Shown here piece by piece: positions 1 to 9,076 of a DNA stretch of 64,000 bases. The notes beneath the pieces are model-generated. The model was not told the origin of the DNA and did not search any database. It saw nothing but the letters and a program-made list of their open reading frames with translations. The DNA comes from Streptomyces sp. A1136. GTDB lineage: Bacteria > Actinomycetota > Actinomycetes > Streptomycetales > Streptomycetaceae. A program made the position numbers and the translations under genes. The stretch is taken from contig NZ_SSBJ01000002.1 of NCBI RefSeq assembly GCF_004795055.1, positions 1 to 64,000 on the forward strand. Reading direction: 5' to 3'. Position 1 is the stretch's first letter; each line of letters starts with the position of its first letter.

Positions 1-150
1 GAACCTCATCCACCGAAGTGGACGGGGTATCAACTTCTGGCGTTGATTTTTGGCACGCTGTTGAGTTCTCAAGGAACGGACGCTTCCTTCGTACTCACCC
101 TCGCGGGTTTTCCTCCGGGCGCTTCCTGTGTTCTTCGTTTTGTTCTTGCG
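1..150 (-). promoter_or_regulatory. Leader of an rRNA operon (16S gene just off the left edge)
   Basis: Read on the minus strand, this stretch has the conserved order of Streptomyces rrn leaders as I remember it: a TTGAGAACTCAA hairpin (61-72), then AACAGCGTGCCAAAAATCAA, then GTTGATACCCCGTCC, then a CCACTTCGGTGG hairpin (10-21) and GATGAGGTTC at the edge. In known operons the 16S gene begins roughly 150-200 bases further on, so it should lie left of the window. The small hairpins are where antitermination and RNase III processing signals are expected. The call rests on recall of the leader sequence, not on a comparison run here. Confidence 0.85.
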
Positions 151-156
151 TTTCCG

Positions 157-185
157 ACTCTATCAGACTCTTTCGTGTCCGATTC
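157..185 (-). promoter_or_regulatory. rRNA operon promoter, proximal
   Basis: On the minus strand the hexamer TAGAGT (162 to 157) sits in the context GTCTGATAGAGTCGG, an rrn-type -10 element. Seventeen bases upstream there is only a weak -35. The same -10 context recurs at 254-249, as expected for the multiple promoters of Streptomyces rrn operons. Confidence 0.65.
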
Positions 186-248
186 CCGGTCGAAGCGGGA
201 TTCGCTTTCCGGTTCTCCGCTTTCGCGTTTCCCTTTCCGGCGAGACCG

Positions 249-277
249 ACTCTATCAGTGCTTTTCCGGCTGTCCGA
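249..277 (-). promoter_or_regulatory. rRNA operon promoter, distal
   Basis: A second TAGAGT -10 (254 to 249, minus strand) lies in almost the same context (CTGATAGAGTCGG), with TCGGAC about 17 bases upstream as a possible -35. It is 92 bases from the proximal copy. More promoters could lie between 280 and 440, but I see no clear hexamers there. Confidence 0.6.
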
Positions 278-446
278 CCACCCGCCGTTCTGCCCGCAGG
301 GCACACGAAGAAGGGTCGAGCTCAAGATCAGTACTTCAGAGGGGGGTTCCCGTCCATCGGTGGTTCGCGAGATGTTCACGCGGCACGTCCTGGCGGGACT
401 CACGACAGTACAGGCGACGGCGGTGCCCAGGCAAATCGATCCAGGC

Positions 447-462
447 TATGGTCTAGTCCACT
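447..462 (+). promoter_or_regulatory. DasR-like operator (dre) upstream of crr
   Basis: TATGGTCTAGTCCACT matches 13 of 16 positions of the dre consensus ACTGGTCTAGACCACT. It lies 155 bases upstream of crr. In S. coelicolor the PTS genes crr-ptsI are DasR targets, so the site fits the downstream gene. It sits between crr and the rRNA promoters that fire the other way. Confidence 0.7.
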
Positions 463-616
463 ACGTTGATGTCGCGGCAGCACGTCCGAGCCTCCCTGCG
501 GGTGGTCTCATTTCGTGCGGAACCGGGACATCTCATGACTTACCCTTCTCAAAGTAGGCCGTCCTGACAGATTGTGACGGCGACTCGAAGAAGCCCCACC
601 CCCTGGGAGGCCCTCC

Positions 617-1066
617 ATGACCAGCGTGACGTCCCCACTTGCCGGGCGTGCCATCGGACTCGCGGCAGTGCCCGATCCGGTGTTCTCCGGCGCGATGGTG
701 GGACCGGGCACCGCTATCGATCCTGTGCGCGAGGCTTCGGAGGCGGTGGCGCCCGTGGACGGTGTGGTCGTCTCCCTGCACCCGCACGCGTACGTGGTCG
801 TCGACGCCGAGGGGCACGGCGTGCTCACTCACCTCGGGATCGACACCGTGCAGCTCAACGGCGAGGGCTTCGAGCTGCTCGTCAACAAGGGCGACACCGT
901 GACTCGCGGCCAGGCCGTCATCCGCTGGAACCCGGCGGCGGTCGAGGCCGCCGGGAAGTCGCCCGTCTGTCCCGTCGTCGCGCTGGAGGCCTCCGCGGAG
1001 TCCCTCGTCGGTGTCGTCGAGTCCGGGGACGTGAAGGCCGACGACGTCCTCTTCAGCTGGCAGTGA
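617..1066 (+). CDS. crr: PTS glucose-family EIIA component (EIIA-Crr)
   Basis: A 149-residue cytoplasmic phosphocarrier of the EIIA-Glc fold. It takes phosphate from HPr and passes it to EIIB domains of sugar permeases, notably the N-acetylglucosamine permease in Streptomyces. H57 (in LHPHAYV) and H72 (in THLGIDT) are 15 residues apart, as are H75 and H90 of E. coli EIIA-Glc; H72 should be the phosphorylated one. Length is that of a stand-alone EIIA. The start is set by GGGAGG at 605-610, six bases before ATG. ptsI follows after 72 bases on the same strand, so the two are probably cotranscribed. A dre-like site lies upstream. Confidence 0.93.
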   Translation: MTSVTSPLAGRAIGLAAVPDPVFSGAMVGPGTAIDPVREASEAVAPVDGVVVSLHPHAYVVVDAEGHGVLTHLGIDTVQLNGEGFELLVNKGDTVTRGQAVIRWNPAAVEAAGKSPVCPVVALEASAESLVGVVESGDVKADDVLFSWQ

Positions 1067-1138
1067 CGCGCCGCCCGCGAGGGCGTCGGACATCCACCGC
1101 GGCCGGCCTGGCCCGCCGCTCAATCGGAGACGGGTGAA

Positions 1139-2809
1139 ATGGAGACAACGCTGCGAGGCGTCGGCGTGAGCCACGGTGTGGCGATCGGCGAGGTGCGGCA
1201 CATGGGTACGGCGGTCCTCGAACCGCCGGCCAAGCAGATCACCGCGGACGAGGCGGAGCGCGAACAGGGGCGCGCCCGCAAGGCCGTGGAGGCCGTCTCG
1301 GCCGACCTCATGGCGCGCGGCCATCTGGCGGGTGGCGAGGCCCAGCACGTGCTGGAGGCCCAGGCGATGATCGCCACGGACCCCGAGCTGATGGCGGACG
1401 TGGACCGGCGGATCGCCGTCGGGAGCACCGCGGAGCGCGGGATCTACGACGCGTTCGCCTCGTACCGCGACCTGCTCGCGGGCGCCGGGGAGTACATGGC
1501 GGGTCGGGTGGCCGACCTGGACGACGTGCGCAACCGCATCGTGGCACGCCTGCTGGGCGTGCCGATGCCGGGTGTGCCGGACAGTGACGAGCCGTACGTA
1601 CTGATCGCGCGTGACCTGGCGCCCGCCGACACCGCGCTGCTCGACCCCGCGCTCGTCCTGGGTTTCGTCACCGAGGAGGGCGGCCCGACCAGCCACAGTG
1701 CGATCCTGGCGCGGGCTCTGGGCGTGCCGGCGATCGTCGCGCTGCCGGGGGCCTGTGAGATCGCCGAGGGCACCCTCATCGCGGTCGACGGCAGCACGGG
1801 CGACCTGTTCGTGAACCCCTCGGCGGAGAAGCGCGGCGAGATGGAGGCCGCGGCCGCCGAGCGGAAGGCGGCGCTCGCGGCGTCTTCCGGGCCGGGCGCC
1901 ACTTCCGACGGACACAAGGTGCCGCTGCTGGCGAACGTGGGCGGTCCCGCGGACGTGCCGGCGGCCGTCGAGGCGGGGGCGGAGGGTGTGGGCCTGTTCC
2001 GCACCGAGTTCCTCTTCCTGGACGACAGCAAGAAGGCACCGTCCGAGGAGAAGCAGGTCGAGTCGTACCGCAAGGTGCTGGAGGCCTTCCCGGAGGGGCG
2101 GGTCGTCGTACGGGTACTGGACGCGGGCGCCGACAAGCCGCTGGACTTCCTGACGCCGGGCGACGAGCCGAACCCGGCTCTGGGAGTGCGCGGTCTGCGG
2201 ACCCTGCTCGACCACCCGGAGGTGCTGCGTACGCAGCTCTCGGCGCTGGCCAAGGCGGCCGAGGGCCTGCCCGTCTACCTTGAGGTCATGGCCCCGATGG
2301 TGGCGGACCGGATCGACGCCAGGGCTTTCGCCGACGCCTGCCGCGAGGCGGGGTTGCGGGCGAAGTTCGGGGCGATGGTGGAGATCCCCTCGGCCGCGCT
2401 GCGGGCGCGCTCGATCCTGCAGGAGGTCGAGTTCCTGTCGCTGGGAACGAACGACCTCGCGCAGTACGCCTTCGCCGCGGACCGTCAGGTGGGCGCGGTG
2501 TCGCGGCTCCAGGATCCGTGGCAGCCGGCGCTGCTGGACCTGATCGCCATGTCGGCCGATGCCGCGAAGGCGGAGGGCAAGAGCTGCGGTGTCTGTGGTG
2601 AGGCCGCCGCCGATCCGCTGCTGGCGTGCGTGTTGACGGGTCTGGGTGTCACCTCCCTTTCGATGGGCGCCGCCTCCATTCCCTACGTGCGGGCGACGCT
2701 GGCCAAACACACGCTGGCGCAGTGCGAGCGTGCGGCGGCCGCGGCACGCGCGGCCGACACGGCCGAGGAGGCGCGGGTCGCCGCGCAGGCGGTCCTCTCC
2801 GGCGAGTAG
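1139..2809 (+). CDS. ptsI: Phosphoenolpyruvate-protein phosphotransferase (PTS enzyme I)
   Basis: Enzyme I autophosphorylates with PEP and hands the phosphate to HPr, the first step of all PTS sugar uptake. The 556-residue length is normal. The N-terminal swivelling domain carries GGPTSHSAILAR with the active H186. The C-terminal PEP-binding barrel contains GLFRTEFLF, LGTNDLAQYAF and the conserved cysteine C486 in GVCGEAAAD. The start is an ATG after GGAGACGGGTGAA. It follows crr, and no HPr gene (ptsH) is in the window, which fits the scattered PTS genes of streptomycetes. Confidence 0.95.
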   Translation: METTLRGVGVSHGVAIGEVRHMGTAVLEPPAKQITADEAEREQGRARKAVEAVSADLMARGHLAGGEAQHVLEAQAMIATDPELMADVDRRIAVGSTAERGIYDAFASYRDLLAGAGEYMAGRVADLDDVRNRIVARLLGVPMPGVPDSDEPYVLIARDLAPADTALLDPALVLGFVTEEGGPTSHSAILARALGVPAIVALPGACEIAEGTLIAVDGSTGDLFVNPSAEKRGEMEAAAAERKAALAASSGPGATSDGHKVPLLANVGGPADVPAAVEAGAEGVGLFRTEFLFLDDSKKAPSEEKQVESYRKVLEAFPEGRVVVRVLDAGADKPLDFLTPGDEPNPALGVRGLRTLLDHPEVLRTQLSALAKAAEGLPVYLEVMAPMVADRIDARAFADACREAGLRAKFGAMVEIPSAALRARSILQEVEFLSLGTNDLAQYAFAADRQVGAVSRLQDPWQPALLDLIAMSADAAKAEGKSCGVCGEAAADPLLACVLTGLGVTSLSMGAASIPYVRATLAKHTLAQCERAAAAARAADTAEEARVAAQAVLSGE

Positions 2810-2916
2810 GAGCGGTTCGCGGCAGGTCGGGTCGAGGGGTCTTCGCCGGTGGCGAGGGCCCCTCGGCCGTTCCCCGCCCGGATGGGCGCCGGGTGTTCGG
2901 CAGGTGGTGGCCGGCT

Positions 2917-3879
2917 TCAGTGGTGGGGGTCCGGATCGTCCACCTCGTAGCCGGGGCAGTACTCCACCCCTGGTTCGGGGGCGACGGGTTCACCGGTGTC
3001 GGCGTCGGTGCAGTAGGCGTTGAAGACCGCCGCCGCGGAGAGGGCGACCAGCCGGCCACGGTCGAGACGCCAGCCGTGGACGCGGTCCGGGCAGCCCTCC
3101 GAGGTGCTGCGGAGCACGAGTCCCCCGGCGCCCCCGAGGGCGATGCCCGCGGCCAGGACGGTCACGAAGTCCATTCCCTCCCGGCCCTCGATCCGCGGCC
3201 GGGAATCGGCTCCTGGCGCCTCCGCGTGCAGGACTGCCACGAGCTGTTCGGTCTCGGTGGGCACGCTGCAGACGAGGTGGTGGTGGCCGGGGCCGGCTCC
3301 CTCGACCAGGCGTTTGAGCGCGCCGGCGGCGCGTTCGAAGGAGGCCTGGCCGATGTCCTCGCCGCAATCCGCGCAGCTGCCGACGCCTGCGAGGAGGGTG
3401 GTGGCGTACTCCCAGGTGGCCTGCCGTACTGCCTCGTCGAGCAGGAGCGGGACGAGGTCCGCGATGGGCTGGCCCCGGTAGGGGAGGCCGGCTCCGGCGA
3501 GTTCGGCGGTGAAGCCGGCCCGGGCCTCGGCCGTGTCGGCGTCCAGGCCGTGGTCCGCGCAGTAGTCGGCGTACTCCTCGGGATCGAAGAGGGCGACGGT
3601 GGCGTGGACGCCCTGCGCCGCGAGGGAGCGGAGCAGGGCCTCGACGTGTCGGAGGTAGTCGGCGTACCCGCAGTGGGCGTCGAAGGGGAAGCTGCGGTAG
3701 CGGCGCATGGCCGCGAAGTCCCCCGGGTCGGCCAGGAGACCGAGGGTGCTGGGGACCTCGCGGCGCAGTCGGCGGCGCAGCGTCCGGTGGTCGGCGCGGG
3801 CGGGTGTGGTGTCGGCGGTACGGGCGGTACCGGTGGTGGCGTCGGTGGTGTTGTCGCCGTTCGCGTTCGTGTGTGGCAT
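2917..3879 (-). CDS. Conserved hypothetical protein
   Basis: A 320-residue protein of a kind found near crr-ptsI in streptomycetes; I recognise no domain of known function. It is soluble, with an N-terminal Asn/Thr/Ala-rich stretch, a patch DAHCGYADYLRHVEALLRSL and the cysteine motif CADCGEDI in the middle, and an acidic, His-ended C-terminus. The ATG at 3879 has GGGGGA five bases upstream and is preferred over an in-frame ATG 33 bases further out (3912). It lies 58 bases downstream of the acetoacetyl-CoA synthetase gene on the same strand and may be cotranscribed with it. Confidence 0.8.
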   Translation of the reverse strand: MPHTNANGDNTTDATTGTARTADTTPARADHRTLRRRLRREVPSTLGLLADPGDFAAMRRYRSFPFDAHCGYADYLRHVEALLRSLAAQGVHATVALFDPEEYADYCADHGLDADTAEARAGFTAELAGAGLPYRGQPIADLVPLLLDEAVRQATWEYATTLLAGVGSCADCGEDIGQASFERAAGALKRLVEGAGPGHHHLVCSVPTETEQLVAVLHAEAPGADSRPRIEGREGMDFVTVLAAGIALGGAGGLVLRSTSEGCPDRVHGWRLDRGRLVALSAAAVFNAYCTDADTGEPVAPEPGVEYCPGYEVDDPDPHH

Positions 3880-3937
3880 GGCTCCCCCTGGGTGTCGCAA
3901 CGCGTTGCTCACTCAGAGTAGTCACGACCACTGACAG

Positions 3938-5914
3938 TCACCGCCGGTCGCGGCCCAGCTCCTCGTAGAAGGCCAGCAGTTCGGGGCGGTCCACCGAGCC
4001 GATGTTGACCGCCTTGTCCATCGGCGTGCCTTGGAGGAGGCGCTTGACGGGGACCTCGATGCGCTTGCCGGTGAGGGTGTGCGGCACGGCCGGGATCTCG
4101 ATGATCTCGTCGGGTACGTGGCGCGGCGAGAGTTCCTCTCGGATCGTCGCCTTGATCCGCGCGCGGAGGTCGTCGTCGAGGGCGGCCCCGGGGGCGAGAT
4201 GGACGAACAGCGGCATCCAGTAGCCGCCGTTCGGCTCCTCCAGGCCGATGACCAGGGATTCCTTGATCTCGGGGAGTCGCTCGACCGCTTCGTAGATATC
4301 GGCGGAGCCCATCCGGACGCCCTGCCGGTTGAGCGTGGAGTCGGAGCGGCCGTGGATGATCACCGAGCCCCGGTCGGTGATCGTGATCCAGTCGCCGTGC
4401 CGCCAGGCTCCGGGGAACATCTCGAAGTAGCTCTCGCGGTAGCGGCTGCCGTCGGGGTCGTTCCAGAAGTGGATCGGCATGGACGGCATGGGGTTGGTGA
4501 CGACGAGTTCCCCGACCTCCCCGATGAGCGGCTTGCCGGCCGGGTCCCAGGACTGGAGGTCCGTGCCCAGCGAAGGGGCCTGGAGTTCGCCGATGTGGAC
4601 GGGGAGGGTGGCCACGGCGCCCGCGAAGCAGCTGCAGACGTCGGTGCCGCCACTGACCGAGGCGATCCAGAGGTCTTCGGCGACCTCGTCGTGCAGCCAG
4701 CGGAAGCCGTCGGGCGGCAGCGGCGAGCCGGTCGTGGCGACGCACTTCACGGCGGACAGGTCGTAGTCGCGCGACGGGTGCACCTCCGCCTTGCGGCAGG
4801 CCATGACGTAGGCCGCCGACGTCCCGTACAAGGTGGCCCCGGTCAGCTCGGCGATGCGCCACTGGGCCCCCGTGTCGGGGTGCCCGGGGCTGCCGTCGTA
4901 GAGGACGACCGTCGTGCCGGTGAGCAGGCCGGAGACGAGGAGGTTCCACATCATCCAGCCGGTGGAGGTGAACCAGAAGAACCGGTCCTGCGGTCCGAGG
5001 TCGCTGTGCAGGCCGAGCTGCTTGAGGTGTTCGAGGAGGATGCCGCCCTGGGACTGGACGATCGCCTTGGGCAGGCCGGTGGTGCCGGAGGAGTAGAGGA
5101 CCCAGAGCGGGTGGTCGAAGGGGACCTGCTCGAAGACCGGCTCCACGTCGGCCGCGACCAGCTCCGACCAGGCGAGGGCGCCCTCGGGGGTCGGGGTGCC
5201 GAGCAGCGGGATGTGGACGACGGCGCGCAGCGAGGGCAGCTCGGCGCGCAGCTCGGCGACGGTCTCGCGGCGGTCGTGCTCCTTGCCGCCGTAGCGGTAG
5301 CCGTCGACGGTGAACAGCACGACGGGCTCGACCTGCTGGAAGCGGTCGAGGACGCTGCGGGCGCCGAAATCGGGGGCGCAGGAGGTCCACACGCCGCCGA
5401 CGGCGGCGGTCGCGAGGAGGGCCACCGCGGCTTCGGCGATATTGGGCAGGTACCCGCTGACCCGGTCGCCGGGGCGTACGCCGAGGGCGCGCAGCGCGGC
5501 GGCCAGCGATCCGACCTGTCGGCGCAGCTCGGCCCAGGTCACGGGGACCGGCTGGTGGGTCTCGTCCACGCACAGCAGGGCCGGGTCCTGGGCCCGGGCC
5601 GGGTCCTCGGCCGTGCGCAGGGCGTGCTCGGCGTAGTTGAGGGTGGCGCCGGTGAACCAGCGCGCGCCCGGCATGGAGCGGTCGGCGAGGACCGACTGGT
5701 AGGGGGTGGAGAAGCGGACGTCGAACCACTCGGCGACGGCCTGCCAGAAGGTGTCGAGTTCGTCGACGGACCAGCTGTGGAGGGCGGGGTAGCCGCCTTC
5801 GGCGGGTGCGCCGTGGTGCTCGGCGGCCCACGCCTGGAATGCGGTGATCCGGGCCGCGGCGATCCGTTCGGGGCCCGGGGTCCAGAGGGGTTCCGGCGGG
5901 GTGGCTGAGGTCAT
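3938..5914 (-). CDS. Acetoacetate-CoA ligase (acetoacetyl-CoA synthetase)
   Basis: A 658-residue ANL-superfamily adenylating enzyme that activates acetoacetate to acetoacetyl-CoA with ATP. The length is typical of acetoacetyl-CoA synthetases. Visible motifs are the P-loop-like YSSGTTGLPKA near residue 272, VSGGTDVCSCFAG in the middle, HGRSDSTLNRQGVRMG, and TLTGKRIEVPVKR near residue 616 with the catalytic lysine. The ATG at 5914 has GGGAG nine bases upstream; the frame stays open far beyond it, but that upstream part is low-complexity and overlaps the divergent gene. Short-chain acyl-CoA synthetase of other specificity is the alternative. Confidence 0.9.
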   Translation of the reverse strand: MTSATPPEPLWTPGPERIAAARITAFQAWAAEHHGAPAEGGYPALHSWSVDELDTFWQAVAEWFDVRFSTPYQSVLADRSMPGARWFTGATLNYAEHALRTAEDPARAQDPALLCVDETHQPVPVTWAELRRQVGSLAAALRALGVRPGDRVSGYLPNIAEAAVALLATAAVGGVWTSCAPDFGARSVLDRFQQVEPVVLFTVDGYRYGGKEHDRRETVAELRAELPSLRAVVHIPLLGTPTPEGALAWSELVAADVEPVFEQVPFDHPLWVLYSSGTTGLPKAIVQSQGGILLEHLKQLGLHSDLGPQDRFFWFTSTGWMMWNLLVSGLLTGTTVVLYDGSPGHPDTGAQWRIAELTGATLYGTSAAYVMACRKAEVHPSRDYDLSAVKCVATTGSPLPPDGFRWLHDEVAEDLWIASVSGGTDVCSCFAGAVATLPVHIGELQAPSLGTDLQSWDPAGKPLIGEVGELVVTNPMPSMPIHFWNDPDGSRYRESYFEMFPGAWRHGDWITITDRGSVIIHGRSDSTLNRQGVRMGSADIYEAVERLPEIKESLVIGLEEPNGGYWMPLFVHLAPGAALDDDLRARIKATIREELSPRHVPDEIIEIPAVPHTLTGKRIEVPVKRLLQGTPMDKAVNIGSVDRPELLAFYEELGRDRR

Positions 5915-6135
5915 GGGTCGGCTCCCGGTCGACTGTGTGGTTCGCGCTTCGTGTGCGTACGTTGCCATCGCGCGTTCGGTGCGCGCGCGGCGGCTCACAG
6001 GGACGATGCCACGTGATCGACATCCGCACCAGAGCCGTCCCCGGCGGTGGTGTGATCGTCCGCCCGGTCCGTCTGCGGGTGAACGGAAGCTGAACGCGGC
6101 CCGCTCGGCCGGGGCGCGGTGGCAGGGTGAGCGCC

Positions 6136-8481
6136 ATGGACGGTCGTGATCTGGTGCGTGGGGTGTGGGAGATCGGTACGGCGCGCGGACGGCGTACGTG
6201 GCGCGCGGCGTGGCGGCGACGGCGCGCGGACGCCGAGGGGCTGGCACGCCGGGGCGCGGAGCGGGCGCGGGTGCCGGGACCGCTGACGGATACCGAGCCG
6301 AGGCCGGGCGGGGGTGTGTTGCGCTTCGCGCGCTCGGAGCTGCTGGTGCGGGTGACGGTCGGCGGGGCGGTGTTCTGGGGGTGGGACGGGGCGCGGCCCT
6401 CCCCCTCCTACGCGGTGGTGGGCGAGGGCCCCCGACCGGATGTGCGTGCCGTCCTGGAACCGGACACCGGGGGCGGCTGGCGGGTGGTGTCGGAGCGGGT
6501 GACGGTGGCGGTGTCCCGGCAGGGGGCGGTGGAGGTGCGTACACCTGGCGGGACCGTGCTGCGCCGGGAGTCACCGCCGTGCTGGTGGGAGCCCGTGGAG
6601 GCGGGCCGTGGCGGGGCCCGGTGGCGGGTGCGCGGGGAGGTGCCGGCGGACGCGCGGTTCTTCGGGTTGGGCGGTCGGGCCGCCGGGCCTCGGCTGCGGG
6701 ACGGCTCGTACCGGTTGTGGAACACCGACCCGAAGGGTGGTTTCGGACCGGGCGACGACCCGCTGTACCTGACGATGCCGGTGCAGTGGGTGGTCTCGGA
6801 CGCGGGGACGCACCTGATGTTCCACGACAACACCTGGGACGGGCAGGTGGTGCTGCGCGAGGGCGAGGAGGGGGCGGGATCGGGGGCGGACCGGCCCGGG
6901 ACGACGGAACTGCGCGCGGAGGGCGGGCCGTTGCGCTGCTGGGTGCTGGTGGGGACGCCGGCCCGGGTGGCGCAGGGCTGGTCGGGGCTGACGGGGGCGG
7001 CGGCCGTGCCCCCGCAGTGGGCGCTGGGCTACCAACACGCGCGCTGGGGGTTCGGCAGCGAGGCGGAGGTGCGGCGGGTGGTGGCGGGGTACGCGTCGCG
7101 GGGGCTCCCCCTGGCCGCGTTGCACCTGGACATCGACCACTACGACGGGCACCGGGTGTTCACGGTCGACAAGGAGCGGTTCCCCGACCTGCCCGGTCTG
7201 GCGGCGGAGTTGGCGGCGGACGGGGTGCGGCTGGTGTCGATCGTCGATCCGGCGGTGAAGGCGGGCGACCCCCTGCACACCGCCGGGCTGGCGGTCGGGG
7301 AGCGGGGGGCGTTCGTACGCGACGCGCGGGGGCGGGAGGTGCGGGGTGAGGTGTGGCCGGGCGAGTGCGCGTATCCGGACTTCACCGATCCGGCGGTGCG
7401 GGAGTGGTGGGGCGGTCTGTACGAGGAGCGCCTCGCGCAGGGCTTCGCCGGTTTCTGGCACGACATGAACGAGCCGGTCGCGTTCGCGGCGTTCGGTGAC
7501 GCGACGCTCCCCCGTTCGGCACGGCACGCGCTGGACGGGGCGGGCGGGGACCACCGGGCCGCGCACAACGTGTACGCGCTGGGGATGGCGCGGGCCGGCT
7601 GGGAGGGGTTGTCACGGCTCCGGCCGGCGGAACGTCCGTTCCTGTTCTCCCGCTCGGGCTGGGCGGGCATGCAGCGGTACGGGGGCTCGTGGTCCGGCGA
7701 TGTGGAGAGCAGTTGGGAGGGGATGCGGGCCTCCCTCGCGCTGGTGCTGGGGCTGGGCCTGTGCGGGGTGCCGTATTCGGGCCCGGACGTCGGCGGTTTC
7801 GGGGGGTCGCCGTCGCCCGAGCTGTTCCTGCGGTGGTTCGAGCTGGGGGCGTTCCTGCCGCTGTTCCGTACGCACGCGGCGATATGGGCGGGCCGGCGGG
7901 AACCTTGGGAGTTCGGGCCGAAGGTGGAGGAGGCGGCGCGGGCGGTGCTGGCGGAGCGGGAGCGTTTGCGGCCCTACTTCGTGACGTTGGCCCATCTGGC
8001 GCGGCGGACGGGTGCTCCGTACGTGCGGCCGCTGTGGTGGGGGGCGCCGGAGGACCGGCGGCTGCGGGACTGCGAGGACGCGTTCTTGTTGGGGGACGCG
8101 CTGCTGGTGGCGCCGGTGCTGGAGTGTGGGGCGGACCGGCGGGCGGTGCGGCTGCCGAGGGGGCGGTGGTACGACACGGCCACGGGGGCGGCGCACGAGG
8201 GGCCGGGCCAGGTGTTGCTGGACGCCCCGCTCGGGCGGACGCCGGTGCTGGCCCGGGCGGGGTCGGTGCTGCCGGTGCGCGGGGAGGACGGCGCGGTGGC
8301 GCTGGAGGTGTGGGCTCCGGCGCGAGGGCGGACCGGTGGCGGGGTGGTGGTGCGCGATCCGGGTCCGGGCTTCGAGCCGGGCGAGGTGGAGCGGTACACC
8401 GTCCGGTGGGTCGGGGAGACGGTGGGGGTGGAGGACGAGGCGGGCGGACCGGTCGAGGGGGTGGTGGTCCGGGGGCTCTAG
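6136..8481 (+). CDS. Glycoside hydrolase family 31 (alpha-glucosidase-like)
   Basis: A 781-residue GH31 enzyme, probably an intracellular alpha-glucosidase or alpha-xylosidase. After a charged Arg-rich N-terminus come a galactose-mutarotase-like domain, the catalytic barrel and C-terminal beta domains. The nucleophile is D443 in GFWHDMNEP and the acid/base is D522 in WSGDVESSWEGM; LHLDIDHYDG is the family signature before them. No signal peptide is seen. The ATG at 6136 has AGGGTGA upstream; a GTG at 6127 overlaps that ribosome site and is less likely. Transcribed away from the acetoacetyl-CoA synthetase gene across a 221-base region. Exact substrate cannot be told. Confidence 0.9.
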   Translation: MDGRDLVRGVWEIGTARGRRTWRAAWRRRRADAEGLARRGAERARVPGPLTDTEPRPGGGVLRFARSELLVRVTVGGAVFWGWDGARPSPSYAVVGEGPRPDVRAVLEPDTGGGWRVVSERVTVAVSRQGAVEVRTPGGTVLRRESPPCWWEPVEAGRGGARWRVRGEVPADARFFGLGGRAAGPRLRDGSYRLWNTDPKGGFGPGDDPLYLTMPVQWVVSDAGTHLMFHDNTWDGQVVLREGEEGAGSGADRPGTTELRAEGGPLRCWVLVGTPARVAQGWSGLTGAAAVPPQWALGYQHARWGFGSEAEVRRVVAGYASRGLPLAALHLDIDHYDGHRVFTVDKERFPDLPGLAAELAADGVRLVSIVDPAVKAGDPLHTAGLAVGERGAFVRDARGREVRGEVWPGECAYPDFTDPAVREWWGGLYEERLAQGFAGFWHDMNEPVAFAAFGDATLPRSARHALDGAGGDHRAAHNVYALGMARAGWEGLSRLRPAERPFLFSRSGWAGMQRYGGSWSGDVESSWEGMRASLALVLGLGLCGVPYSGPDVGGFGGSPSPELFLRWFELGAFLPLFRTHAAIWAGRREPWEFGPKVEEAARAVLAERERLRPYFVTLAHLARRTGAPYVRPLWWGAPEDRRLRDCEDAFLLGDALLVAPVLECGADRRAVRLPRGRWYDTATGAAHEGPGQVLLDAPLGRTPVLARAGSVLPVRGEDGAVALEVWAPARGRTGGGVVVRDPGPGFEPGEVERYTVRWVGETVGVEDEAGGPVEGVVVRGL

Positions 8482-8537
8482 ATCCCGTCGCCGAAGTCCT
8501 GCCGGGAGCCGGGGCGAGGGGCCAGGGGTCGGGGGAT

Positions 8538-9047
8538 TCAGGCGTACTGGCCGGCGAACCAGGCGCCGACCGCCCGGGTGTGGAGGGGGAAGGCCAGTTC
8601 CGCGGGGGCCCGCAGGATGTGCCAGCCGTCCGTCTCGTCGGTCGGCGCGGAGGGCGGGAGGGAGTCCGCCGGGCGGGTCGGGAGGAGGCCGAAGAGCAGC
8701 AGGTGTCCGGCCGAGGAGCTGAGGGCGTCGGCCAGGACCACTCCCGAGGCGGGCTCCTCGATGCCCGTCTCCTCCCGGAGTTCCCGTACGACCGCGTCCT
8801 GCCACGCCTCGGCGAAGTCGATGAAGCCGCCGGGCAGGGCGACCTCGCCTAGGGCCGGTTCGATGGTGCGCGTGACGACCACGAGGCCGGTGCCCCGCTC
8901 GTCCTCGACGGGGAGGAGGGCGACGGCCACGGGGAGCGGGTTGCGGTAGGCGGTGGTTCCGCACACGGTGCACGTACGGGGCCAGTCGGTCGTGTCGAAC
9001 GGGGCTCCGCAGGTGGAGCAGTGCGAGTCCCTCAGGTGTCCCGGCAT
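8538..9047 (-). CDS. NUDIX hydrolase with N-terminal zinc ribbon
   Basis: A 169-residue pyrophosphohydrolase. The Nudix box runs from G73 to about residue 95 and fits GX5EX7REUXEEXGU (GGFIDFAEAW then REREETGI-like residues RELREETGIE). C10/C13 and C26/C29 form a zinc ribbon, an arrangement shared with NudC-type NADH pyrophosphatases, but the substrate is not evident. The mRNA is probably leaderless: TACCAT (9059 to 9054) lies six bases before the ATG and there is no ribosome site. It is divergent from the VanX-like gene, with only 29 bases between the starts. Confidence 0.9.
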   Translation of the reverse strand: MPGHLRDSHCSTCGAPFDTTDWPRTCTVCGTTAYRNPLPVAVALLPVEDERGTGLVVVTRTIEPALGEVALPGGFIDFAEAWQDAVVRELREETGIEEPASGVVLADALSSSAGHLLLFGLLPTRPADSLPPSAPTDETDGWHILRAPAELAFPLHTRAVGAWFAGQYA

Positions 9048-9076
9048 CCGGCGATGGTATGCCAGGGGGAATGAGG

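Noticed and set aside
533..2710. 725-codon open frame antisense to crr-ptsI
   Set aside because: Shadow of a high-GC gene. The sequence is Arg/His/Gln-rich without motifs, while the opposite strand encodes clear EIIA and enzyme I.
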